Below are positions 42,430 through 53,165 of a DNA stretch of 64,000 nucleotides, piece after piece (position 1 is the first letter of the stretch; every line of letters starts with the position of its first letter). Origin of the DNA: Forficula auricularia (Eukaryota > Arthropoda > Insecta > Dermaptera > Forficulidae); assembly GCA_024734495.1 (NCBI GenBank), contig JALMQS010000162.1, positions 744,001 to 808,000 of the forward strand. Reading direction: 5' to 3'. Below the pieces are notes generated by a model that was not told the origin of the DNA, made no database searches, and worked only from the letters and a program-made list of their open reading frames with translations. Position numbers and translations under genes: made by a program.

Positions 42430-43010
42430 GATAAATCTTTGTTTTTTATTTAAATACTTTTTGGAGGAAAAAGCGAAACTTTTTCAAGACTCGGTACACT
42501 GTTTTCAATTTCGGTGAATAAATAATTTTAAATGATAAATAACTAAATCTGATATTCATTTTGATTTAATATTTCCTTACCTAGAGTCAAAAGGTCTTTC
42601 CTAGAATAATAGAAATTATGAAATTAATTTCTAATAGTCTGAAACCAGTCTTGACTATTATTTGGCATGATTTTAATATTCTCTCCTCATCACACTAGTT
42701 TTTGAGCTAGAGTGTACCCAATATTTGATAAGGTACTAATTAGCTAACATACATTTTATCAAAATAATTAATATCTCGTAAAATAAAAGAGATTGATTTC
42801 TTAATTTCTATTATTCTAGCAACGGCCTTTTGACTCTAAGTAAGAAAATATTAATTCAAAATGATTACAAGAATTGATATTTATCATTAAAAATTATTAA
42901 TTCAGCAAACTGTAAACATCGTAGTTACTCAGTTTTGAAAAAGTTTCCCTTTTCCTCTAATTTTATAATTTAAATGTTTGTTCTTTCTATAAATGAATTT
43001 AATTTAAATA
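42430..43010. repeat. Inverted repeat, about 200-bp arms
   Basis: GGAAAAAGCGAAACTTTTTC...CCTAGAGTCAAAAGGTC...AATAATAGAAATTA (about 42460-42620) is complementary to 42795-42965. Part of this recurs near 930-1000 and near 63650-63690, so it is a dispersed family. Confidence 0.6.
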
Positions 43011-43014
43011 ATTT

Positions 43015-44195
43015 TAAGTAATTAAATTAATTTTTTTGAAGGGATATTTTTTGATTTTACTATTCTAAGTGATATTTTATTAAAGTGAAGTGAATTTTTT
43101 TCATTTTTCAGATGAATGGGCTTGATATGGGGTGAATTGGATACTGGGTGGACTTCTTCTCCTATCTACAACAGTAAGTGATCTATCTACTATTTTTCAT
43201 TTGAATATAATAATTATATTGATAAAAATTCACTCAGCAATTTATTCTAAGGGTGAGATTAAAAAAATCCTTAGAATAAATAAATAATCACTTAACATGA
43301 ATAGAAATATCTATAATTCAAACGGTTTAAAATTTTATTTGAGAATGTGTCCCTCCATTAATTATTTTCAAATATATATAAATCTTTTACAAAACAATAT
43401 AAAAACGTTTATTAAAAATTCAGACGTTTAAGGAGAAATCTTTATCAATGGAAAATTAAAAAAAAAAAAAATAGTTGCTTTAAAAAAGGATAATAAAACA
43501 ACTATAGACAAATAAATTTTTTATATCTAATTTACACAGACAAATCTTTTCTAATTTCTCAAATCTTAAGCTAAATTACTGGCTTTAAAATATCATTTTA
43601 TAACGAAAATTAACTTTGCTTATTTAACTTTAGTTATAATTAAAATGTTTTCAGAAATGTTTTTTTTTTTCATAATTATATCGTTTTAGGCGTAAAATAA
43701 TAGTGTCCGTCTTCTTATATTATAATAAGGCTGACAATTTTTGATAAGATAGCATTTTTGCAATTTTCTTTTTTTCATTTTATTTAATTTCTTAAGAATT
43801 TGATAATTTTTTATCTCTATCGGAAAAAATATGTTTTCAGAGTATTAAATTATTCTGGATGTTATTTTTATTTTGGATATGAAATTATTTATTTCGTTCT
43901 CCCAGACACAAACACTATTTCTTAATCTCTTACAAATTATCAAATTACTTATTCGATTTACTAAAACATTTCTTAAGTTATTTAATAAAAAATATATTTA
44001 TTCATAAAAAAAAAAATTGTAATCCAATATACCCACGCATTACTTATTCGAAACTTTTAATCTTTAATTATCGAAACGCTCTTTCCCAAGATTATAAGCA
44101 CAAAAGGTGATTATTTTAATTATTCGATTATAATAAAATAAATTATATAAAAATAAAGTACTGTGAATTTTACCATATACTATCTATCCCCTTCT
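43015..44195. other. AT-rich stretch, no gene supported
   Basis: A weak exon-like block at about 43112-43172 is discussed among the rejected items. The remainder is AT-rich with homopolymer runs. Confidence 0.45.
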
Positions 44196-44204
44196 CGTTT
44201 TTTT

Positions 44205-44490
44205 CTTTAAGTGCCATATCAGGTCTCCCTGACGTTTTGGCTCCTATCCACATATACCTGTACTGAGTGTGTTTAGCTGTTTTTACACAGATATACGGGA
44301 CCTACTTTTTAACGCTGGTTTCAAACGGTTAGTTTGGAGAGGTTACTAGGCAATTATACTCTTGGTAGGTTGCCATTGATTTCCAAGAGAAGACGACTGC
44401 AAATATCTGATCTGCCGAGACTCAGTCTCAAACCAGCGTACTTTGAGTCAGCGACCCGACACTCTAGCCACTGACCCACAGTTGCCTCTC
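44205..44490 (-). repeat. tRNA-derived SINE, minus strand
   Basis: On the minus strand GGGTCAGTGGCTAGAGTG (A-box region) is followed about 35 bp later by GCTGGTTTGAGACTG (B box), then a body including GGCAACCTACCAAGAGTATA and TTTTTAAGTAGG. This spacing is typical of a SINE head. Confidence 0.65.
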
Positions 44491-44499
44491 CTTTTCGTA

Positions 44500-45735
44500 T
44501 AATAAAATAAAATAAAATATTGATTTTTATTATTTTTTTTTTTTTTGATATTGGGAATTTTAATTTTTTTGGTAGAAATCTATCAAAAGATCTACGACAT
44601 ATAGCGATTATTGAAACCCTTGCCCCAATTTGTGCCCCAAAAAAATCTATCTATCGGTATTTATGTATTTTCTTAGAGACCGGCTGGTAGATCTTAATGA
44701 AGATTTGATGAATGAATTTATACCATATATACCTAATAATATATTCTACATATAATAAAAGAGCTTAAACAAAATTTATTTTTTTCTAACATTTTTATTA
44801 AATGAGCTCAGCGAATTAAATAATATCTGAATTACTTTGTGGACTATTAAAATTATGCCACTGACCACCAGTGTTCCACGGTCCGCCGGTTGCAGTCCGC
44901 TGCATTAGAGGATAAATTTTCTCCCAAAATTAACTATACTACCCCAAAATAAGGTTTACATCAAGCCAAAATGCCCAAAATGCAATCTTAACATTAAAGT
45001 TCAACTCCCGAAGTGACAATCCCTCGCTTGATATGAAATAAAACATCTAAAACGATCTTTGATATAGCTTGTTAGTTTAAAAAACAAAACAAAAAAAACA
45101 TCTTTTTAAAAATTTCCATTACTTAATCTTATATTATTAAGTCCTTTTTTAGATAAAAATAGTTTTTGATGGTTTCTTTGGAGCTAAATTGGCACTGTAA
45201 GAAAAAGATTAAAAATTGGCTAAATCAAAGCCTAAAGAATGCAAGATGAGTGTCTCTCAACAGTGCTGGTTGTCTGAATACAGGCGTTGCCATAAAGTGC
45301 TGCTCTCTTCTGAGATTTTTTGTTATTATGATCTAAATAACACAAAAAGTTAATTAAATACACGTAAGCAAAAATTTCTCTAGAGAAGTTTCAACTTAAT
45401 GTTATATAAAAACTCAAACTTTTGAAGACGGAGAAACTCGTTACAAGTTTTTGGGCGGAACACTTACAGTACAATATGAATTTTAAGCCAGAGGGAACTA
45501 ACCAGGTAGTACTTGCTGGCTGTACAGTATTCTTATTATACGAAAACTACCCGGTCTAATCTACAATCACATACAAAAATTATTTCAAATTGTATTGATT
45601 TTTCTCTTGAATTGATTTTGAATTGTGTATTTGATTTTTTTATCGAAAACTTGAAGTGGCTTCACGGTCCATTAGTGTGAAACATAGGTTCTGCAGAGGG
45701 CAAAAAGTGCGATTTTTTATTTAGTCCGTGGAAAT
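44500..45735. other. Intergenic stretch, no gene supported
   Basis: GACCACCAGTGTTCCACGG (about 44860) resembles the interior of the hAT element at 57866. A 28-codon open stretch at 45404-45487 is too short to call. Confidence 0.45.
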
Positions 45736-45747
45736 GTATGTACCTAC

Positions 45748-45903
45748 CGAGTGGTGAACCGCGATTGGAATTTGGTGTACACCGTCTTTGGAATTACTTT
45801 GGAATTCATTAGATAATCTATTGTCATCTATTGTCTTCTACTTGGAAATGAAAGTTGAAGTGGAAGTAGGTGAACACGATTTTAGGCGGCGGTTCACCCC
45901 TCG
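45748..45903. mobile_element. hAT-type TIR element with 8-bp duplication
   Basis: The ends CGAGTGGTGAACCGCG and CGGTTCACCCCTCG (complementary) are flanked by GTACCTAC on both sides (45740-45747, 45904-45911). The family is the same as at 39097-39416 but 156 bp long, with only single TTGGAATT/CTTGGAAATG remnants instead of the array. The frame starting at 45788 is not a gene. Confidence 0.87.
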
Positions 45904-46079
45904 GTACCTACTATATGTAGGAGTATGTATGGATTCCTTTTTTTCGTTCACCATTTTTTCCCACAGAGTTCAACCGATTGAAATGAAATTTAAAACATGC
46001 TATTACTTTAACAAAATGAAGCGCTCATTATTTTTTGGTATATATCGGCCCACAAACATAGGTACTTTATTCCAGTACT

Positions 46080-46395
46080 TTTTATTATTTAATTATTATT
46101 TATTATTATTTATTTATTATTATTAGACGGACTAAAGTCCTTTTACACTATATATTTACAATATTTTTTTTTTAAATATAAATTCAAGTGTGTAATACAT
46201 ATAAAGAATATATAAAGACCATAAAGATTATATGTATATACAATAATCTTAAATATAAATCCAAGAATATGTAATGAACATAAACATCATATATCTGCAC
46301 ATATACATACACATCACCATATATACATATATATACAACAATTTTAAATATAACTCCAAAATATATACTGAGCACATAAAGAATATATAAAATAT

Positions 46396-46436
<41 letters not shown>

Positions 46437-46440
46437 CACA
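46080..46440. repeat. Microsatellite-rich tract
   Basis: TTATTATTTAT-type repeats (46085-46125), TATACATA-rich sequence, and a TA dinucleotide run of about 33 bp at 46398-46430. The minus-strand frames here translate the microsatellite. Confidence 0.8.
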
Positions 46441-46606
46441 ACATACACACACTTTTATAGTTTTTTCTAAATATTTTGAAAATGACTTAACCAATTTCAA
46501 TCAAATTTAATATAATTATTCTAGGAGCTCAAAAAAGATTATATAAAGTTTCTAGTAAAATTACATTTTAAAGTACTTTACTCAACAGTAAGTTAGTACA
46601 TTTTTA

Positions 46607-47220
46607 ACCGACTTCAAAAAAAGGAGGAGGTTCTCTATTCGACTGATTTTTTTTTTGACGTGACAACGTCTTATAATTCGATTGAGCCTGCTGCACGCAC
46701 AAAAAAACATGACTCATGCGGCGTTACCTCGCTCTGAGGCGTTCCATTTAAGGCTTGAAGTGCAAGCGAGAGCGCGGAACGAGCGACAAAGATTGAGGTG
46801 GGCTTTTTAAAGCTACAGTTACAAAAATTTTAATGATGTTTCCAAATTTTAAATTTAAGATTTATGAACAATAATTTAATCACAGTTTATTCTTATAATA
46901 AATTATTCAAAATTATTATTTTTTTACAACAAATTACAATTAAATTTGCAAAAATAATTAAGTAACTAATTAAACAATAACTTTTATTCAGTTTACTTGC
47001 TGAAAGAAATAATGTCAATACAAAATTTATTATTATAAAATAATAAAATCAAAAATTAAATTTTAACAGTCGAGTAGAAATTTAAACAATAAATTTTATT
47101 CAAGTATTTTGTAAATTTAAAATGATTTTCTGAACGAAGAATTTTATGAAAAAAATCGGTTGTCTGTAAAGTCGGTTTACTGACGATAGTTGAACGTGAC
47201 AACGTCATAAGAAAATACCA
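46607..47220 (+). repeat. CGACTTCAAAAA / GGAGGAGG repeat with ACGTGACAACGTC blocks
   Basis: TTAACCGACTTCAAAAAAAGG...GGTTCTCTATTCGACTG is followed by GACGTGACAACGTCTTATAA, a GC-rich CGCAAGCGAGAGCGCG-type stretch (46690-46800) and, after an AT-rich part, GTCGGTTTACTGACGATAGT and AACGTGACAACGTCATAAGA. The motif order resembles repeats I know from insects (recalled only). The paired CGTGACAACGTC words may mark the ends of one unit. Confidence 0.6.
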
Positions 47221-47517
47221 TTCCATCAGTATTTTTAATTTATTTATTTGATCGGTTTAATATAGCTTATTTAACTTTCCTTAAGTAACAATGGATAGAC
47301 TTCTCTCTGTGAAATGGTAAATTTGTTAGGAAATTTTATGTAACCATAACAACTGCGTTGTTTTCTCATTCGTTACCTTTATTTGAAAATCTTTAAGAGC
47401 TAAATTTTTCAAACTATGGGAATCAATAGAAGACAGCTAAGTTAACACATCATTTGAAACGCCAAGTATTCAGATTAATAGCATGGAAGTTATGTTAGAA
47501 AATACTGTTTTTTGACT

Positions 47518-47552
47518 ATAGTCCCCCCCCCCCCCCCCCACACACACACAAA
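47518..47552 (+). repeat. Poly-C plus CA run
   Basis: About 17 C followed by an ACACACAC run. Confidence 0.8.
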
Positions 47553-48323
47553 TGATGGTAATCAAAATTATCCATAACACTCCGTATTCACTAGATGACA
47601 ACCTCGAGTGATTTTCTTTCGAAATATTAGCTCTACTACTATAGGCAATTTGAATTGTGGCTTTAATTCTCGAATAATAGGCAACTAAGGATGGGAGATT
47701 AAGTATTTAATCACTCTCATAATGCCATTATGTTTACTGAATCTAACGAAGAGGTTTATAATGCTTTTCATGAAGCACTAACGCTTAGTGTTATTCTGCT
47801 AAGAGAAAACGCAAATCCTAATAACAAATTTCTAAGAAAAATAGTCAAAAGTGCAGGGTTTCTACAAACAAAAATTTGTCTTGAATTTGTTCAAATTTTT
47901 GTTTAATTTGTTTTAACTCTGAGAGAATATTTTGTTTTTGTGGCGGTCCAGATGGTATAAAATAGTCTTGCAAAATGTGTCTTCCTTTAAACAATCTAGC
48001 TTTCGATATTCTAGGGCCTCATAAGATTAAAGTAGAAAATACCACTAAATCATTTGATGGAACCTGCTTTTTCTGTTTACCGAGAACTCTATCGTTTCTT
48101 CTTGAAACAGAAAATTTGTGAAATATGATATAAAAGTTGTTATAACTATAAAGAGAAAAATTAATGTGTTAGCAAGAAAAATATTGAAAAAGGGAGGATG
48201 TTTCAAATAATGATATTAGACAATTGTGTTAGAAATAGTTATTGTTACCCTGGAATAATTTATATGTAATTGTTTTAGTGAAATTATTATAGTCTTTATA
48301 ATTGTCTAATTGTATGAAGAGGT

Positions 48324-48445
48324 TTCAGTGGGTATTGTGTTAATCTGGCTATTCTATCCCACGCACCTACACCATTCAGTGGGTATAATGATAATCTGGC
48401 TATTCTATCCCACGCACCTACACCATTCAGTGGGTATAATGATAA
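48324..48445 (+). repeat. 51-bp tandem repeat, about 2.4 copies
   Basis: TTCAGTGGGTAT starts at 48324, 48375 and 48426, with TCTGGCTATTCTATCCCACG and CACCTACACCA in each full copy. The period is exactly 51 and copies are nearly identical. Confidence 0.85.
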
Positions 48446-48449
48446 CCTG

Positions 48450-49540
48450 ATTGTGGTTTTTGGATTTTATTCTAATTTTAGTGGTGGGTGTTAACTCAGG
48501 GTATCTCTCTTGATGCTTAAAATCTGAAATTATTGACTGAATTTACTATGAATTTGTTTCTGTTTTTACTGTGAACTTAAATAAAAAAAATGGATTAAGG
48601 AAACTGGTTATAAAAAATTAAAAAATACAAAGGAAATTGAATGGACAAGCAGGATTTAGAAATTTTCAATAATAATAGAGATAATATTTAGAATCATTAA
48701 TATTTATAATGTAAATTTATTTGATCGCTGCTTGATATCAACAGATCGAGAAATTTGTTAATGAGAATAATAACAATATGGTGGTTACGCTCTTGGTGGT
48801 GAAGGCTGTATGATCGTTGCTTGCAATCTTCTGGATTTCAGAAATTCCTCTCTTGATAACCTATCCCTTTGATAGCAATCTCTCGGTGTCTCGTCGAAAT
48901 GAGATAGGCGTCCTCGATAAATGTTTGTATCGACGAGTCACTATGAATACTCTCTGAGTTGTATATTCTTAAACTGAGTAGTATTCATGAATATCTGTAT
49001 AGATGTGTGTTATCAAGGAAAGCTTAAAAAGAGAATTCTTCTGTCCTCCTTCAATGCGTAGTGAGATGTATTATGAATGTGTACGGAGAGGTGTGTCCTC
49101 AATGACCGCCTAGTGAGATCTGTTATATGTATATAGTGAGGTATCATCAAGGACTCTCTGAGTTGTGTTATGCCCCAATGCTTAAAGAAGAGTAATCTCT
49201 CCCCTCCCTCTCTCTGATTTCTCCTGTTTCCTTCAAACAACGAATTTTAAACAATTTACATTATTAATTGTTTTTATAAAAAAAGAAAATACGCACAAAT
49301 AATTCCTAAGAGGTTCATCCCCCGTCCGCATTGCACTCTCTTCTCTGCTTGAATTCAAATCTCAATTTATTACTTATTATTAAATTTGCGAATATCTAAT
49401 TTTAAACGAAAGAAATTATATTAATTTTTTTTTTTTTACAATTTATTTTTAAATGAAATTTATATTTAACCAGAATTAAACAAATACTACTTTTATCCTT
49501 CTTATCTCCAATCCGCCTCTCTTTGCAATTTCTTTGTGCA
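48450..49540. other. Unclassified stretch of higher complexity
   Basis: 48720-49230 contains repeated words (CTCTGAGTTGT twice, TAGTGAGAT twice, TATCAAGGA / CATCAAGGA) and is less AT-rich than its surroundings, which suggests an old repeat or LTR-like fragment. I find no protein or RNA gene in it. Confidence 0.4.
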
Positions 49541-49570
49541 ATGTATCATTGGATACATTGTAAGGTATTT

Positions 49571-49632
49571 GATTTGCAATCGCTGAGGAAGTAACAAATA
49601 AAGTGACGAAACGTACGTCTTATTTAATATAA
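49571..49632 (+). ncRNA. Possible hammerhead, GTAC-loop variant
   Basis: CTGAGGA (49583-49589), a GTAAC/GTGAC stem II, GAAAC (49608-49612), a GTAC loop, GTC (49617-49619). The core is complete but I cannot pair stem I convincingly. Downstream AAAACTCTGTGATAG is interrupted and resumes at 50227, so a family E cluster has been inserted into this element. Confidence 0.45.
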
Positions 49633-49652
49633 AACTCTGTGATAGACAAGAA

Positions 49653-49815
49653 ATCATAAGTTGGTGTCATCTATTAAATTCGATGGAATGGAATATTTTC
49701 AATTATATGTCAGAGGGGTTATTTTTCACCCCCTCGAGAATCGAACCAGAGTGCCAGTAACAGCAATCCGGGCCACCCGGCTCACCTGCAGGATGCGAAC
49801 CTCTCTGACATATGT
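49653..49815. mobile_element. Family E fold-back, half copy with tRNA-like part
   Basis: AAATCATAAGTTGGTGTCAT...TCACCCCCTCGAGAATCGAACC...GCCACCCGGCTCACCTGC matches the left arm and core of 37316-37614. The right arm is missing. Confidence 0.65.
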
Positions 49816-50036
49816 ACACACGTAAAATATTTTACTCAAAGATTGTTATCTTAATTTGTAAAATTTCGCGATATAGTGATTCTAAATTTAAACATATAGC
49901 CATGCCTTATAATTTAAATAAAGGTCGTTGAGTGTTTCGAATTTTGAAGAGATTCAAAATTCGAATGGCAATGGAATGACTTTTTCTAATTTAATATGAA
50001 AGATTAATTTGCCGATGGTAATAGACTCAAATTTAC

Positions 50037-50192
50037 AAGAAATCATAAGTTAGTGTCATCTATTAAATTCAATGGAATGGAATATTTTTAATTATATGTC
50101 AGAGGGGGTAAAAAACAACCCCTCTGACATATAATTAAAAATATTCCATTCCATCGAATTTAATAGATGACACCAACTTATGATTTCTTGTA
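50037..50192. mobile_element. Family E fold-back, core-less palindrome
   Basis: The same arms (AAATCATAAGTTAGTGTCAT...CAGAGGGGGT) meet directly at AAAAAACAACCCC with no tRNA-like core: an internal-deletion derivative about 156 bp long and nearly perfectly palindromic. Confidence 0.75.
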
Positions 50193-50859
50193 AATTCGAG
50201 TCTATTACCATCGGCAAATTAATATCTTTCAAACTCTGTGATAGATTTATTTATCCAATTTTCTACGATCATATAAACTAATTAAATTATTGATATGATT
50301 AACCAAACAATAATAGATAAGCTTTATATACTCTATATAAAAATAGTTTACTAATAAATAAATCAACCAGTTTCTAGCTCTAATAGTTTAGAATATTTTT
50401 GATGTTGAGATTTTTATGGGAAACAGTTGTACTCCTACAGTACTTTTGTATAAACTTTTACCATCGTATTAATATTTTAATATATTAGTTTAAATGAGTG
50501 AGAGACAGACAACAAAATTTCGCGTTAAGGGTTCCGTTTTTATCCAACTTTGGTACAGGAGTCATAATACTGACGACCGTTTGTTGCTGTTGAAGTATTG
50601 TTCGTGTTGTTAATAGAGGTTTCTATAGCGACTCCGATCGAAGTAGTGGATGGCCTCAGGTGGTCTAATGCGCCGACATGACTGGGTCACCCGGTCAAAA
50701 AATATCCAAACTCCCCCCACTGCAGTGTCACATTCATCAAACAAACACCAAAACTCATAGCAAAGTTTCGAGTTTGCGCTCACATCACATTGTTTGTTTT
50801 CACTAATACACAATACGAATATTAATCTAACTTTAAATAAAGGGGAAAATCCATCAATA

Positions 50860-51549
50860 TTAAGGTAGTTGTTTCACCATATAGGTTTTCTTAAGATTTT
50901 TTTGAAATTTAGACAGATTATTATTTAAATACTTCTGCATCGATTGGTGGCAAAACAAAATTTATGAACAATGTAGTTTCGGAGATATCAAATTCCAAAG
51001 ATAGAGTTTTTCAGACTCTTAAACATTGCACTATACGGGATATCGGAAAGCTTAAATACATATTTAATTATAATTAAGAAACTCTTCTTACCATTGATAT
51101 AAAATACTAAACCAACATTAAACAATAACTAATTCATTTTTTAAAAAGATTTTAATTCATAGTTACAACACAGTTTCTGAGATAATAATGAATAAATAAT
51201 GAAAAATTTACACTAAAAACAAGCTGGCAACAAAGCATTTATTTAACCTAAAAACTAGTAGTTTTTTTGACGTTTTTTCGCTTCAGCCATTGTCGCAACA
51301 GCTTTTAATTGCTTATTAAGAACTTTTTGTTTTATAAATCTCCCTTTATAATGTACTTTATCTGAAATTTCTATGATAATACAAGCTCGGACAGTGTTTC
51401 CAGATTTGTCAAACGAGCACGGAATTGGCTAGTAGTGGTACATAAACAGGAAAAAAGTTTTGGGCTTATGAATTATGAATATTTATTGTCTGTTCTATAT
51501 ACTCTAGCATTAACTTTTTGCTAGTATTGGGGCGAAACAACTACCTTAA
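50860..51549. mobile_element. 690-bp TIR element flanked by TTAA
   Basis: TTAAGGTAGTTGTTTCACC at the left and the complement of TTAAGGTAGTTGTTTCGCC at the right (18 of 19 match) define the ends; TTAA at both edges could be a target duplication, as in Kolobok-like or piggyBac-like elements. It contains the unusual open stretch at 51255-51428. Confidence 0.7.
51255..51428 (-). CDS. Exon-like 57-codon segment, unrecognised, inside the TIR element
   Basis: On the minus strand a TTTTTTCCTGTTTATGTACCACTACTAG acceptor-like sequence in two parts (pyrimidine stretch, then CTACTAG) precedes an open frame from 51428 to a TAG at 51257-51255. It reads PIPCSFDKSGNTVRACIIIE, then a basic helix-like end with KQLKAVATMAEAKKRQKNY. 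The in-frame codon just before is TAG, so translation must enter by splicing. The Lys-rich C-terminus and balanced composition look like protein. I do not recognise it; it may be part of a transposase or a captured host exon. Confidence 0.45.
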   Translation of the reverse strand, partial: PIPCSFDKSGNTVRACIIIEISDKVHYKGRFIKQKVLNKQLKAVATMAEAKKRQKNY

Positions 51550-51554
51550 AAAAA

Positions 51555-52285
51555 ATTTCCTCTTCGGAAAACAAAAGATTTATTTTTATTTTAACACTTT
51601 ATGACATGCCATGCGATATTTCTGGCATTTATTAAGATTTTTTTATGAAGAAATTCTTCTTTTTTTATATTCAGTTAAACAGTCACGGTAGGTGAAATTG
51701 TGAATTTATTTTTGGATGGAATTAGCACTCGGGATTTTTAATGTTCAATGGGGGCGAATAAAATATAGATAACCGATCTTAACTAGTTCAGCTAATTTTA
51801 AATTTAAATTAATGAAATATTATACATCTATGCACATAGAGTGAATAAAAGACAATTGATTTTTCAAGAAATATTAATTTGAATGATTAAATTTACCTTA
51901 TATTTATATAGAATTTGAAAAAAATCTCATTTTATTCATATTATTGTTTATTGAAATTCTTGCTGCCTTGCTGGTGATTAAGATTATCTGCTGCTCATTT
52001 AATTTGCTACCACTATATAATTAAGATTACGTAGATAAAATTCATTCACCAATAAAGGAAGACATTCCAGCCTTGAAAATTACTCTTTTCCAGCCCAGAC
52101 AATCATAAATCTATTATATAATTAGTAATAAATAAGTCTTCTTTGTGTCTGAAAAATTTTATCAAATCGTAAACCAATCTCATTCTACATTTGTTAATAT
52201 ATATTAACTTTTTCCCTCGCCACTAAGTGAACTAACTACCCTTAATTTAATTTTACTTTATTTCGGGAAAATCGACACTTTCTTT
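51555..52285. other. AT-rich stretch, no gene recognised
   Basis: Nothing supported. Confidence 0.5.
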
Positions 52286-52289
52286 AGCA

Positions 52290-53165
52290 AACCGTGGAGA
52301 CACTGCCTCCTCAATTAATTTAGACTTATGCAGACTTAAAAACTGGGGATCCCAAAACTTAGTCAACTTCAATTCAGTGAAAACCTAGTGTTGCCTTATC
52401 TCTAGACACATCGATAGAAGCCTCCCAAACATATCATTCGATTTTAACTCACTAGAATTCATTGATAAAATTTCAATGCTAGGTGTCACTCTAGGGTCTG
52501 ACCTTTCTTGGAATGACCAAATTCAACCACTGCTAAATCAGCAGCGCGCAAGCTTGGTTTCCTATTTAGGTCTAAACGCTATTATACTCCCAGTAAACTT
52601 CTTACACTGTATAAGGCTCAAATTTGTCCCTGTCTCGAATATGGCTCTCATCTGTGGAGAGGGGCCTCCAAACATTCTTTTGCCACACTGGATGCAAATT
52701 CAGAAACGAGAAATTAAACTAATAGGAGACCCAGTCTTAACTAACTCACTCGACTCCCTGCTCACCGAAGAACCGTTTCTGCCCTTTCCCTGTACTACAG
52801 ATACTATCATGGTGTCGAGCTGAAATCACTTATCCCCCCTAAAGCCCTCTTTGCTAGAAACACGCGGTTTTCGAAAACTCAGCACCCCTTCACTGTCAAA
52901 TTAGATAAAAGCCGAACCTACGCTTTCGGCAACTCTTTTATCCCTATGACCTCAAGAGACTGGAACTCACTTCCAGCCACCGTCTTCCCCTTGACTTATA
53001 ACCTTCAGCTGTTTAAGACCCGCATCCACAGATACCTTCGACCCCCTCCCAGCTCATAAAATCCCCTCTTCTTCTTCTTTTCACGATGAAGAGGCCAACC
53101 AAGGACTTTAGGGGATGCACCTTTTTGGTGTATCTCCTTCTCTCATCAATATCATTATAAAAAAA
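52290..53165 (+). pseudogene. Non-LTR retrotransposon (LINE), 5'-truncated 3' end with decayed reverse transcriptase
   Basis: The C-terminal part of an ORF2-type protein: near 52320-52380 a RLKNWGSQNLVNFNS block, then LGVTLGSDLSWNDQIQ (52479 on), the QIQKREIKLIGDPVLTNSLDS block near 52700, ELKSLIPPKALFARNTRFSK in another frame, and FIPMTSRDWNSLPATVFP...YNLQLFKTRIHRYL near the end. These are the thumb-to-C-terminal motifs of Jockey/CR1-like elements in arthropods. Frameshifts between blocks show decay. A GC-richer 3' UTR ends in TCATCAATATCATTATAAAA, which recurs in short form at about 62870-62897. The frame at 52476-52823 covers only part of it. Confidence 0.85.

Noticed and set aside
43112..43172. 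Possible exon between a CATTTTTCAG acceptor and an ACA|GTAAGT donor
   Set aside because: Every frame meets a stop unless translation starts at an internal ATG (MGLIWGELDTGWTSS). If it followed the exon at 23012-23125, it would end after four codons (DEWA, stop). No homology is recognised, and a 20-kb intron would be needed.
50610..50813. 67-codon minus-strand frame with several Cys residues
   Set aside because: Considered as a small secreted or zinc-binding protein, but there is no signal peptide or spaced Cys/His pattern, and the sequence looks like a SINE or degenerate repeat next to a GGTTCCGTTTTTAT block.
52476..52823. Stand-alone 115-residue protein
   Set aside because: It is one fragment of a frameshifted LINE reverse transcriptase; matching motifs continue in other frames on both sides.
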